A stretch of 64,000 bases of DNA from Candidatus Fusicatenibacter intestinigallinarum. Lineage in GTDB: Bacteria > Bacillota > Clostridia > Lachnospirales > Lachnospiraceae. A program made the translations under genes and the position numbers. Under the pieces are notes generated by a model that saw only the letters and a program-made list of their open reading frames with translations, had not been told where the DNA came from and did no database searches. This document shows, in pieces, positions 1 to 8,104 of this stretch. The stretch is taken from contig DWWU01000019.1 of the NCBI GenBank assembly GCA_019119555.1, positions 23,259 through 87,258 of the forward strand, read 5' to 3'. Within the stretch, counting starts at the first letter, position 1. Each line of letters begins with the position of its first letter.

Positions 1-83
1 GCAGGAGATGGGACTTGAACCCACACGATCTTGCGACCACAGGCACCTGAAGCCTGCGCGTCTGCCAATTCCGCCACTCCTGC
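1..83 (-). tRNA. tRNA-Leu (anticodon CAG)
   Basis: On the minus strand the segment folds as a class II tRNA: acceptor GCAGGAG pairs with CTCCTGC, the anticodon stem CAGGC/GCCTG encloses the loop TTCAGGT, giving anticodon CAG, and a T-arm with GGTTCAAGTCC is present along with the extra arm typical of Leu. The CCA end is not encoded before the window edge, so the 3-prime boundary is inferred from the acceptor stem. Confidence 0.95.
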
Positions 84-203
84 GTATTCAATTTTTATTT
101 GCTTACCGGCTGTGCCGCTCAACAAAATGTATGATACCAGCAATTACCTTAAAAGTCAACACCTTTTTTCAGATTTTTGAAAAAAATTGTAAAAGTTCGA
201 TCA

Positions 204-321
204 GGTCTGTGCATTTACTGCACAGACCGTATGAAAGCATAGTGCCTGTGAGCATCCGGCCCATCGCGAAGCGATTTTCAATGGCCGGACGCTGTAACAG
301 TTCAGCTGGCTGAACTGTTGC
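204..321. repeat. Modular palindromic repeat, full copy (C-B-A modules)
   Basis: Three hairpins in series: module C GGTCTGTGCA/TGCACAGACC (204-228), module B GCATCCGGCC...GGCCGGACGC with inner ATCGCGAAGCGAT (252-292), and module A GTAACAGTTCAGC/GCTGAACTGTTGC (294-321). The same order and linkers (GTATGAAA after C) recur at 33768-33900, which shows this is a defined element and not chance symmetry. Confidence 0.9.
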
Positions 322-512
322 GAAAAATTGTAAAAGTTCAGCCAGATCCGAATTTTTCCTGCACAGAACCCGGAAACACATGGCATCTGCGGGCATCCGG
401 ATCTCCTTAAAATAAATTGCTTCTTCTGAAAATATAGGGTATACTGAAAAGAAGAACATATGCAACATCCTGGGAACCGGCGCCGACGTCTCACTCGCTC
501 ACAGGACTTTGT

Positions 513-540
513 GCAACAGTTCAACTGGAAGAACTGTTAC
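513..540. repeat. Palindromic repeat, single A module
   Basis: GCAACAGTTC AACTGGAA GAACTGTTAC, a slightly diverged copy of the 28-bp A palindrome with about 10-bp arms. Confidence 0.8.
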
Positions 541-568
541 GACTCTGTCGAAAAATAAAAGAAAAAGG

Positions 569-597
569 TTGAAATGAAATAGGGTCTGTGATAAAAT
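569..597 (+). promoter_or_regulatory. Sigma-A-type promoter for carAB
   Basis: TTGAAA, 17-bp spacer, TAAAAT. It is the best promoter-like match in the intergenic region and lies about 135 bases before the carA start. Confidence 0.55.
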
Positions 598-732
598 TTT
601 GAAGATTAGTATAGATTTTCCGCCCGGCGCAGACCGTAAAGAAGCAATTCTGCAGTTTGCAGAGACGATGGCTGTTTCGCCAGGAGAGAGAGAAGTACTC
701 ATACAAAGAGAAAAAGAAAGGAAAACGGTGGA

Positions 733-1809
733 ATGATGAAAGCTTTTCTAATATTGGAAGATGGACACGTCTTTACAGGAACCAGTATTGGTTCGCAGAA
801 GGAAATTATCAGCGAAATCGTATTTAATACGTCCATGACCGGATATCTGGAAGTACTCACGGACCCCTCCTATGCGGGACAGGCGGTCTGCATGACCTAT
901 CCGCTCATTGGTAATTATGGAATCTGTTATGAGGATCAGGAGTCCCTTCGTCCGTGGCCGGACGGTTATATTGTAAGGGAACTGTCAAGAATGCCCAGTA
1001 ACTTCCGTTCTCAGGATACGATTCAGAATTTCCTGAAAAGATTCGACATTCCAGGGATCGCCGGAATTGATACCAGAGCTTTAACGAAGATTCTTCGCGA
1101 AAAAGGCACCATGAACGGTATGATTACCACCAATGAAAATTATAATCTCGATGAAATCATTCCAAAGTTAAAAGCATATAATACCGGAAAAGTTGTTGAA
1201 AAAGTCACCTGCAGTGAGAAACATGTGCTGAAGGGAGACGGTTATAAAGTTGCCCTCCTGGATCTCGGCGCGAAGAATAATATCGCCCATTCACTGAATG
1301 AGAGAGGCTGTCAGGTAACGATTTATCCGGCGCTGACCAGCGCGGAAGAGATTCTTGCGGATCAGCCGGACGGAATCATGCTTTCCAACGGTCCTGGAGA
1401 TCCAAAGGAATGTACCTCTGTGATTGAAGAAATCAAAAAGCTGTATCAGTCCGATGTGCCGATTTTTGCGATCTGCCTGGGACATCAGCTGATGGCTCTG
1501 GCCAACGGCGCGGATACTCATAAGATGAAATACGGACACCGGGGAGGAAATCATCCGGTCAAGGATCTTGAGACCGGACGTGTCTATATTTCTTCTCAGA
1601 ACCACGGCTATGTCGTAGATACGGACAATCTGGATCCGAAGGTTGCCGTGCCTGCGTTTATCAATGTCAACGACGGTACCAATGAGGGACTGAAGTACAC
1701 AGGGAAAAATATCTTTACTGTGCAGTTCCATCCGGAGGCGTGCCCTGGACCACAGGATTCCGGATACCTGTTTGACCGTTTCTTACAGATGATGGGAGGT
1801 AATCAGTAA
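733..1809 (+). CDS. carA: Carbamoyl-phosphate synthase, small (glutaminase) subunit
   Basis: This subunit hydrolyses glutamine and passes ammonia to CarB for carbamoyl phosphate synthesis, feeding pyrimidines and arginine in the cytoplasm. The 358-residue length is normal. The N-terminal half is the CPSase small-chain domain (GTSIG, MTGYLEVLTDPSYAGQ, GIAGIDTR). The C-terminal half is a class I glutamine amidotransferase with nucleophile Cys248 in FAICLGHQ and the His/Glu pair in QFHPEA near residues 332-335. The stop TAA overlaps the carB ATG by one base, so the two subunits are translationally coupled. The start is the first of two adjacent ATGs; the second is equally possible. Confidence 0.97.
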   Translation: MMKAFLILEDGHVFTGTSIGSQKEIISEIVFNTSMTGYLEVLTDPSYAGQAVCMTYPLIGNYGICYEDQESLRPWPDGYIVRELSRMPSNFRSQDTIQNFLKRFDIPGIAGIDTRALTKILREKGTMNGMITTNENYNLDEIIPKLKAYNTGKVVEKVTCSEKHVLKGDGYKVALLDLGAKNNIAHSLNERGCQVTIYPALTSAEEILADQPDGIMLSNGPGDPKECTSVIEEIKKLYQSDVPIFAICLGHQLMALANGADTHKMKYGHRGGNHPVKDLETGRVYISSQNHGYVVDTDNLDPKVAVPAFINVNDGTNEGLKYTGKNIFTVQFHPEACPGPQDSGYLFDRFLQMMGGNQ

Positions 1810-4800
1810 TGCCAAAGAATCCTGATATTAAAAAAGTATTGGTGATTGGTTCCGGGCCGATTGTCATCGGACAGGCTGCGGAGTTTGACTATGCGGGAAC
1901 CCAGGCCTGCCGCGCCCTGAAGGAAGAGGGAATCGAGGTTGTTCTTCTGAACTCCAACCCTGCGACGATTATGACAGACAAGGATATTGCGGATCGTGTC
2001 TATATTGAGCCCCTGACGGTTGAGGTTGTGGAGCAGCTGATCATCAAGGAGCAGCCGGACAGTGTTCTGCCGACTCTGGGAGGCCAGGCAGGACTGAACC
2101 TGGCGATGGAGCTGGAGGAGTGCGGATTCCTTCGCGAGCACAATGTGCGCCTGATCGGCACCACGTCCCAGACCATCAAGAAAGCTGAGGATCGCCAGGA
2201 GTTCAAGGATACCATGGAGAAAATCGGCGAGCCTGTGGCTGCGTCCATGGTAGTACATGATGTGGAGACCGGCGTCGCATTCACAAACAGCATCGGCTAT
2301 CCGGTGGTTCTGCGCCCTGCCTACACACTGGGCGGAAGCGGCGGCGGAATCGCCTATGACGAGGAACAGCTGATCGAGATTCTCTCCAACGGTCTGCGTC
2401 TTTCCCGTGTGGGAGAGGTTCTGGTGGAACGCTGCATCGCCGGATGGAAGGAAATCGAGTACGAGGTGATGCGCGACAGTGCGGGAAACTGCATCACTGT
2501 ATGTAATATGGAAAATATCGACCCGGTAGGCGTTCACACCGGCGACAGTATCGTTGTGGCTCCGTCCCAGACGCTGGGCGACAAAGAGTACCAGATGCTG
2601 CGTACTTCCGCGCTGAATATCATCAACGAACTGGGAATCACCGGAGGCTGCAACGTGCAGTATGCGCTGAATCCGGAGAGTTTTGAGTACTGTGTCATTG
2701 AGGTAAACCCCCGTGTCAGCCGTTCTTCCGCGCTGGCGTCCAAGGCAACCGGATATCCGATTGCAAAGGTGTCTGCAAAGATTGCTCTGGGTTATACGCT
2801 GGATGAAATTCCCAATGCGATTACCGGAAAAACCTATGCGAGCTTCGAGCCGATGCTGGACTACTGCGTCGTGAAGCTTCCGCGTCTGCCGTTCGACAAA
2901 TTTATCAGTGCAAAGCGTACGCTGACCACACAGATGAAGGCGACCGGCGAGGTTATGAGCATCTGCAACAACTTCGAGGGCGCGCTGATGAAAGCGATCC
3001 GTTCTCTGGAGCAGCATGTGGATTCTCTGATGTCCTATGATTTCACAGGACTGACGGAGGAAGAGCTGGTCAAAGAACTGGCGATCGTTGACGATATGAG
3101 AATCTGGAGAATTGCCGAGGCAGTTCGCCGCGGCATCTCTTATGAGCAGATTCACGGAATCACAAAGATTGACGTATGGTTCATTGATAAGATTGCGATT
3201 CTGGTGGAGATGGAGCAGGATCTGAAGACGAAGGAACTGACGGAGGATCTGCTGCGCGAGGCGAAACGTATGGAGTTCCCGGATTACGTGATCGCTGATC
3301 TGACCGGGAAAACGGAAGAAGAAGTGAAGGCGCTGCGCAAAGAGTACGGAATCGTGGCGGCCTATAAGATGGTAGATACCTGTGCCGCTGAGTTTGAGGC
3401 GGCGACCCCGTATTACTATTCTGTATACGGCGGAGAAAATGAAGCGGTGGAAACCCATGACAAAAAGAAGGTTCTTGTTCTGGGTTCCGGACCGATCCGT
3501 ATCGGACAGGGAATCGAATTCGACTTCTGTTCGGTTCACTGTACCTGGGCGTTCAGAAAAGCAGGATACGAGACCGTTATCATCAACAATAACCCGGAGA
3601 CCGTCAGCACCGACTTTGACATTGCAGATAAGCTGTATTTCGAGCCGCTGACTCCGGAAGATGTGGAAAATGTTGTAAATATTGAGAAGCCGGACGGAGC
3701 GGTGGTGCAGTTCGGCGGACAGACTGCGATCAAACTGACGCAGGCGCTGATTAAGATGGGCGTTCCGATTCTTGGAACCTCCGCGGAAAATGTGGACGCT
3801 GCGGAGGACCGTGAGCTCTTCGATGAGATTCTGGAGAAATGTGAGATCCCGCGTCCGGCAGGCCACACGGTGTTTACTGCCGAAGAGGCGAAGAAGGCTG
3901 CCAACGAGCTGGGATATCCGGTTCTGGTGCGTCCGTCCTACGTTCTCGGAGGACAGGGCATGCAGATTGCCATCAGCGACGAGGATATCGATGAGTTCAT
4001 CGGAATCATCAACCGGATCGCTCAGGAACATCCGATCCTTGTGGATAAGTATCTGCAGGGCAAGGAGATTGAGGTCGATGCAGTGTGCGACGGCACCGAT
4101 ATTCTGATCCCCGGAATCATGGAGCATATCGAGCGCGCGGGCGTTCACTCCGGAGACAGTATTTCCGTATATCCGGCCCAGTCCATCAGCCAGGCAGCCA
4201 AGGAGACGATTGTTGAATATACGAGAAGACTTGCAAAATCTCTGCATGTCATCGGTATGATCAATATCCAGTTTATCGTGTGCGGCGAGGAGGTTTATGT
4301 CATTGAGGTAAATCCGCGTTCCTCCAGAACGGTTCCGTACATCAGCAAGGTGACAGGAATCCCGATCGTGCCGCTTGCGACACAGGTGATTCTTGGAAAA
4401 ACGATCCGCGAGATGGGATATGAGCCGGGCCTGCAGAAGGAAGCGGATTATATCGCGATCAAGATGCCGGTATTCTCCTTCGAGAAGATCCGCGGCGCAG
4501 ATATCACTCTGGGACCGGAGATGAAGTCGACCGGGGAGTGCCTGGGAATCGCGAAAACCTTCAATGAGGCGCTGTACAAAGCGTTCCTGGGAGCAGGCAT
4601 CAATCTGCCGAAGCATAAGAATATGATCATTACCGTCAAGGATGAGGATAAACAGGACATCATTCCGATCGCACAGCGGTTCCAGAAACTGGGATACCGG
4701 ATTTATGCCACCAGAAGCACGGCGAAGGTTCTGCAGGAAAACGGCGTGGATGCAATCCGCACCAACAAGCTGGAACAGCCGTCCCCGAATCTGATGGATC

Positions 4801-5015
4801 TGATCCTCGGCCACAAGATTGATCTCGTCATCGATACCCCGTCCCAGGGCATCGAGCACGCGAAAGACGGATTTATTATCCGGCGAAATGCCATTGAAAC
4901 CGGCGTCAATGTTCTGACTTCTCTGGACACGGCAACCGCACTGGTAACCAGTCTGGAAAATACGGATGTGAAGAAGCTGACGCTGATTGACATCGCAACC
5001 ATTGATAAACGATAA
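1809..5015 (+). CDS. carB: Carbamoyl-phosphate synthase, large subunit
   Basis: The synthetase subunit joins ammonia, bicarbonate and two ATP to make carbamoyl phosphate. At 1068 residues it is full length, with the usual internal duplication: two ATP-grasp halves each opening with VLVIGSGPI.IGQ.EFD (near residues 10 and 558), each with VRP.Y.LGG and EVNPR.SRSS-type motifs, and a C-terminal MGS-like allosteric domain (about 940-1068; GYRIYATRSTAKVLQENGV, DLVIDTPSQG). It forms a two-gene operon with carA. A strong terminator follows. The long antisense ORFs opposite it are shadows. Confidence 0.98.
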   Translation: MPKNPDIKKVLVIGSGPIVIGQAAEFDYAGTQACRALKEEGIEVVLLNSNPATIMTDKDIADRVYIEPLTVEVVEQLIIKEQPDSVLPTLGGQAGLNLAMELEECGFLREHNVRLIGTTSQTIKKAEDRQEFKDTMEKIGEPVAASMVVHDVETGVAFTNSIGYPVVLRPAYTLGGSGGGIAYDEEQLIEILSNGLRLSRVGEVLVERCIAGWKEIEYEVMRDSAGNCITVCNMENIDPVGVHTGDSIVVAPSQTLGDKEYQMLRTSALNIINELGITGGCNVQYALNPESFEYCVIEVNPRVSRSSALASKATGYPIAKVSAKIALGYTLDEIPNAITGKTYASFEPMLDYCVVKLPRLPFDKFISAKRTLTTQMKATGEVMSICNNFEGALMKAIRSLEQHVDSLMSYDFTGLTEEELVKELAIVDDMRIWRIAEAVRRGISYEQIHGITKIDVWFIDKIAILVEMEQDLKTKELTEDLLREAKRMEFPDYVIADLTGKTEEEVKALRKEYGIVAAYKMVDTCAAEFEAATPYYYSVYGGENEAVETHDKKKVLVLGSGPIRIGQGIEFDFCSVHCTWAFRKAGYETVIINNNPETVSTDFDIADKLYFEPLTPEDVENVVNIEKPDGAVVQFGGQTAIKLTQALIKMGVPILGTSAENVDAAEDRELFDEILEKCEIPRPAGHTVFTAEEAKKAANELGYPVLVRPSYVLGGQGMQIAISDEDIDEFIGIINRIAQEHPILVDKYLQGKEIEVDAVCDGTDILIPGIMEHIERAGVHSGDSISVYPAQSISQAAKETIVEYTRRLAKSLHVIGMINIQFIVCGEEVYVIEVNPRSSRTVPYISKVTGIPIVPLATQVILGKTIREMGYEPGLQKEADYIAIKMPVFSFEKIRGADITLGPEMKSTGECLGIAKTFNEALYKAFLGAGINLPKHKNMIITVKDEDKQDIIPIAQRFQKLGYRIYATRSTAKVLQENGVDAIRTNKLEQPSPNLMDLILGHKIDLVIDTPSQGIEHAKDGFIIRRNAIETGVNVLTSLDTATALVTSLENTDVKKLTLIDIATIDKR

Positions 5016-5025
5016 GAGAAACGGG

Positions 5026-5122
5026 TCCTCTGAAAAACCATCGGCAGCCGTTTCTGCAGTCTGCGCATTTTCCGCGCAGACTGCATGAAAACGCGTCGGG
5101 GTTTTTCAGAGGAATTTTTTTC
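5026..5122 (+). terminator. Terminator of carAB with a repeat hairpin nested in its loop
   Basis: Arms TCCTCTGAAAAACC (5026-5039) and GGTTTTTCAGAGGA (5100-5113) are perfectly complementary and followed by ATTTTTTTT. The 60-base loop holds a second hairpin, GCAGTCTGCGC/GCGCAGACTGC (5056-5084), followed by ATGAAAACGC, matching module C of the dispersed repeat family and its right-hand linker in diverged form. Confidence 0.85.
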
Positions 5123-5150
5123 GCTGCAGTTCGGCTGCTTCTGTACATTT

Positions 5151-5178
5151 GCAACCGTTCAGTCGGCGGAACGGTTAC
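5151..5178. repeat. Palindromic repeat, A module
   Basis: GCAACCGTTC AGTCGGCG GAACGGTTAC followed by TTTTTC, an A-type palindrome with compensated CC/GG changes in both arms. The trailing T-run means it could also act as a terminator on the plus strand. Confidence 0.8.
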
Positions 5179-5279
5179 TTTTTCTTGTATTTTTTAAAAA
5201 GATATGGTAAGTTTTTATTGGCGCATGAATAAAATAAGAAAAATGTAAAGAGAACAAGTGAGAAACGAGGTATGAGAAG

Positions 5280-6188
5280 ATGGATTTGATCGAATGGCTG
5301 AAAGTCGTTTTACTTGGAATTGTGGAAGGAATTACAGAATGGCTCCCGATCAGCAGCACCGGACATATGATTCTGGTGGATGAAATCTTTCCGCTGAACG
5401 TGGATGCAGATTTTATGAATGTATTTGAAGTGGTTATTCAGCTGGGGGCAATTCTGGCGGTGGTTGTGATTTATTTCTGGGATCTGTGGCCGTTTCACAC
5501 AAAGGCAAAGAGAAAAGAGAAGAGTTATTTTGCCCATCCCAGCGACGTTCCCGTACTTGCGAAATTCCAGAACTTTGCGGACAATTATTTTTATATGAAC
5601 AAAATCGTAATGTGGCTGAAAATTGCGGTTTCCTGTCTGCCTGCAGCGGTCATCGGACTTGCGTTCAACGACTGGATCGAAGCGCATCTGATGAACTATG
5701 TGATTGTGGCCCTGATGCTGATCCTTTACGGCGTCCTTTTTATTGTGATTGAGAATTACAACAAAACGAGGAAGCCGAAGATACATAAAATCCGTGAGAT
5801 TGACTGGAAGACGGCGCTTCTTATCGGCGTATTCCAGCTGCTGTCCATTGTTCCGGGCACTTCCCGCTCAGGAGCTACAATCATAGGAGGAATTCTGCTG
5901 GGAACTTCCCGCGAACTGGCGGCGGAGTACACGTTTTTCCTGGCGATCCCGGTCATGTTCGGCGCCAGTCTTCTGAAAATCGTGAGCCATGGCTTTTCGT
6001 TTACAGGAGTCGAGGTGGCGGTTCTTCTGGTTGGAATGGCAGTGGCTTTTGTGGTTTCCGTCTTTGCAATCAAGTTTTTGATGAAATATATTAAAAAGCA
6101 CGATTTTAAAGTGTTCGGATGGTATCGTATCGCTCTCGGCGTGGTGGTACTGCTGTATTTCGGCGTTCGGACGATGCTTGCATCATGA
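5280..6188 (+). CDS. uppP: Undecaprenyl-diphosphatase (BacA/UppP family)
   Basis: Integral membrane enzyme that dephosphorylates undecaprenyl diphosphate to recycle the lipid carrier for peptidoglycan and other envelope polymers. The two family signatures are present: [15 protein letters not shown] near residues 17-31, supplying the catalytic Glu residues, and [13 protein letters not shown] near residues 192-204. Several hydrophobic spans fit the polytopic topology. At 302 residues it is slightly longer than the usual 265-280, with a charged loop around residues 75-100 accounting for the difference. GAGG lies nine bases before the ATG. It is monocistronic, with terminators on both sides. Confidence 0.95.
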   Translation: MDLIEWLKVVLLGIVEGITEWLPISSTGHMILVDEIFPLNVDADFMNVFEVVIQLGAILAVVVIYFWDLWPFHTKAKRKEKSYFAHPSDVPVLAKFQNFADNYFYMNKIVMWLKIAVSCLPAAVIGLAFNDWIEAHLMNYVIVALMLILYGVLFIVIENYNKTRKPKIHKIREIDWKTALLIGVFQLLSIVPGTSRSGATIIGGILLGTSRELAAEYTFFLAIPVMFGASLLKIVSHGFSFTGVEVAVLLVGMAVAFVVSVFAIKFLMKYIKKHDFKVFGWYRIALGVVVLLYFGVRTMLAS

Positions 6189-6231
6189 CGGAACCCGATC
6201 AGAAAACATAGTTCAGATACACCCTGACCCG

Positions 6232-6293
6232 ATCCGGGGCGCTCTGGCCGGCAGATTCGAAAGCTTCTGCCGGCCAGAGCGCCCCGGATTTTT
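6232..6293 (+). terminator. Terminator of uppP
   Basis: Perfect 24-bp inverted repeat ATCCGGGGCGCTCTGG.../...CCAGAGCGCCCCGGAT with a 10-base loop, followed by TTTTC. It is unusually long and GC-rich for a simple terminator. Confidence 0.88.
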
Positions 6294-6386
6294 CTGACTC
6301 CATACTCGGACCATAGATTTTCTGCGCGGATCGGGTGTGATCAATGGCATTATGGCCTTGAGTTATCAGGAAAATGCAAAAAGATA

Positions 6387-6416
6387 TTGTAAGAAATGCA
6401 CATGATCTGATATAAT
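6387..6416 (+). promoter_or_regulatory. Promoter for the phosphofructokinase gene
   Basis: TTGTAA, 18-bp spacer, perfect TATAAT; the start codon follows about 40 bases later after AGGAGG. Confidence 0.7.
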
Positions 6417-6456
6417 AGGAGCAGTTGATTGTAAGAAATGACAGGAGGATGTTGCT

Positions 6457-7707
6457 ATGAAAAAAAAGAGAAATATTATCGTGGGACAGTCCGGCGGACC
6501 GACATCAGTGATCAATTCTTCTCTGGCCGGCGTTTATAAAAATGCGAAAGAACGTGGGTTTCACAAAGTCTATGGCATGCTCCACGGAATCCAGGGCCTT
6601 CTGGATGAGAAATATGTAGATCTTTCCACTCAAATCCACTCGGAACTTGACATCGAGCTTCTGAAACGGACGCCGTCCGCTTTCCTCGGCTCCTGCCGTT
6701 ATAAACTGCCGGAGATCCATGAGAACCGCGAAATTTTCGAGAAGATTTTCGAGATTCTCAACCGCCTGGAAATCGAGGCATTTATTTATATCGGCGGAAA
6801 CGACTCGATGGATACCATTAAAAAGCTGAGCGATTACGGTATCCTGACCGGACAGCCGCAGAAATTTCTCGGCGTGCCGAAGACGATCGACAACGACCTG
6901 GCTTTGACGGATCACACGCCCGGGTTCGGAAGTGCGGCCAAATATATCGGCGCATCCACAAAAGAGGTTATCCGTGACGCGCTGGGGCTGACCTATAACA
7001 AACCGATGATCACGATCATTGAGGTCATGGGACGGAATGCCGGCTGGCTGACAGGAGCCACCGCTCTGGCAAAGACGGAAGAATGCGAGGGACCGGATCT
7101 GATTTATCTTCCGGAGGTACCCTTCGATATTGATAAATTCCTGAAAAAAGTCAAAGATCTGCTGAAAAAGAAAAATTCCATTGTAATTTCTGTGTCTGAG
7201 GGAATCAGGCTGGCGGACGGAAGATATGTCTGCGAGCTTTCCGGAGGCGGCGATTACGTAGACGCATTCGGACATAAACAGCTGCAGGGCACGGCGGCAT
7301 ATCTGGCAAACTTCCTGGCGGCGGAGATCGGATGTAAGACAAGAAGCGTGGAGTTTTCCACTCTGCAGAGAAGCGCGTCTCATATTGCGTCCCGTGTGGA
7401 TATCGACGAGGCGTTTATGGTAGGCGGCGCTGCCGTGAAAGCAGCGGACGAGGGGGATACCGGAAAGATGGTGGTGATTGACCGGATCGCAGATGACCCG
7501 TATATGAGTTCTGCAGGAATCTACGACGTTCACCGGATCGCCAATGAAGAAAAACTGGTTCCGAGAGAATGGATGAACCGGGAGGCTGATTACGTGACTA
7601 AGGATTTCGTGGATTATGTGAAGCCGCTGATCCAGGGAGACTACCAGCCGATCATGGTAAACGGCCTTCCAAGACACCTGGTATTGGACACAAAGCACAA
7701 GAAATAA
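6457..7707 (+). CDS. 6-phosphofructokinase, predicted pyrophosphate-dependent
   Basis: Phosphorylates fructose 6-phosphate in glycolysis. The 416-residue protein carries the PFK fold signatures GQSGGPTSVINSS at the N-terminus, GGNDSMDTIKKL near residue 113 and GVPKTIDNDL near residue 143. In this family the residue after the GG[DN] pair and the residue before TIDND set the phosphoryl donor; Asp (GGNDS) and Lys (PKTIDND) are the combination of PPi-dependent enzymes, while ATP enzymes carry Gly at both. This is inference from known specificity residues. AGGAGG lies nine bases upstream of the ATG. Its neighbour ppdK also handles PPi, which fits a PPi-saving glycolysis. Confidence 0.92.
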   Translation: MKKKRNIIVGQSGGPTSVINSSLAGVYKNAKERGFHKVYGMLHGIQGLLDEKYVDLSTQIHSELDIELLKRTPSAFLGSCRYKLPEIHENREIFEKIFEILNRLEIEAFIYIGGNDSMDTIKKLSDYGILTGQPQKFLGVPKTIDNDLALTDHTPGFGSAAKYIGASTKEVIRDALGLTYNKPMITIIEVMGRNAGWLTGATALAKTEECEGPDLIYLPEVPFDIDKFLKKVKDLLKKKNSIVISVSEGIRLADGRYVCELSGGGDYVDAFGHKQLQGTAAYLANFLAAEIGCKTRSVEFSTLQRSASHIASRVDIDEAFMVGGAAVKAADEGDTGKMVVIDRIADDPYMSSAGIYDVHRIANEEKLVPREWMNREADYVTKDFVDYVKPLIQGDYQPIMVNGLPRHLVLDTKHKK

Positions 7708-7730
7708 TTAAAAAATTGGTACATTTTTTG

Positions 7731-7758
7731 TTGACTAAAGTCGTTCTTATGGTACAAT
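7731..7758 (+). promoter_or_regulatory. Promoter upstream of ppdK
   Basis: TTGACT, 16-bp spacer, TACAAT, about 345 bases upstream of the ppdK start codon, implying a long untranslated leader. Confidence 0.65.
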
Positions 7759-7764
7759 AAATGT

Positions 7765-8104
7765 GTGCGCAATCAGGGCTGACGGCAGCGCCGGCTCTGA
7801 AGTATGCCGGGAAATTTCCCGCCGCCGGGAAGTGTGCTCAGCGGAAGGTAATTTTTCGACATTGAGCGGACTGCCGCGGTCAGATATGGGAGCAGAATGG
7901 CAGAATGTTCCCGGCAGAATACCGGATCGCGGAAGTACATAAAAAGGGCAGAGGGGCTACCTCCCCTGTTGTCCGGGCAGAGAATTCCTTCCCGTTCAAC
8001 TGCCGGAATCTCTTTCCGGTGCTGTGCGTTGCGGCGCAGTATGGGCAGAGCAAAAGAGGGAATACTCTACTATAATCAAATCATATTTAGGAGGAAAAGT
8101 AACA
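7765..8104 (+). promoter_or_regulatory. Long untranslated leader of ppdK, function unknown
   Basis: About 340 bases between the predicted transcription start and the ppdK ATG. It contains GC-rich inverted repeats such as GCCGGGAAATTTCCCGCCGCCGGG and the pair GAGGGGC/GCCCCTG-like stretches, but no clear terminator and no riboswitch class that I recognise. The 78-residue ORF at 7897-8133 runs through the ppdK start in another frame and has no ribosome binding site. Confidence 0.4.

Larger units (their letters stand above)
84..732. other. Long intergenic region upstream of carA
   Basis: About 650 bases with no convincing gene. It holds one full copy of the modular palindromic repeat (204-321), a decayed second copy directly after it (about 324-410, sharing GAAAAATTGTAAAAGTTC and GGGCATCCGG), an isolated 28-bp palindrome (513-540) and a promoter for carAB (569-597). 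The short ORFs in the track here are translations of the palindromes on both strands. I saw no PyrR-type or other recognisable attenuator before carA. Confidence 0.7.

Noticed and set aside
204-410. CRISPR-like array suggested by repeated blocks near the start of the window
   Set aside because: The blocks are palindromic modules scattered between genes at irregular spacing, with no regular direct repeats or unique spacers and no cas genes.
1803-4859. A 1018-residue minus-strand ORF opposite carB, and similar long antisense ORFs opposite ppdK, the GH42 genes, pfp and the ABC-F gene
   Set aside because: They mirror well-supported genes, have no ribosome binding site or family motifs, and have His/Arg/Leu-rich composition typical of antisense reading of GC-biased codons.
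8024-8104. N-terminal extension of ppdK in the track ORF
   Set aside because: AGGAGG and the conserved MAKWVYLFNEG start place the true start at 8105.
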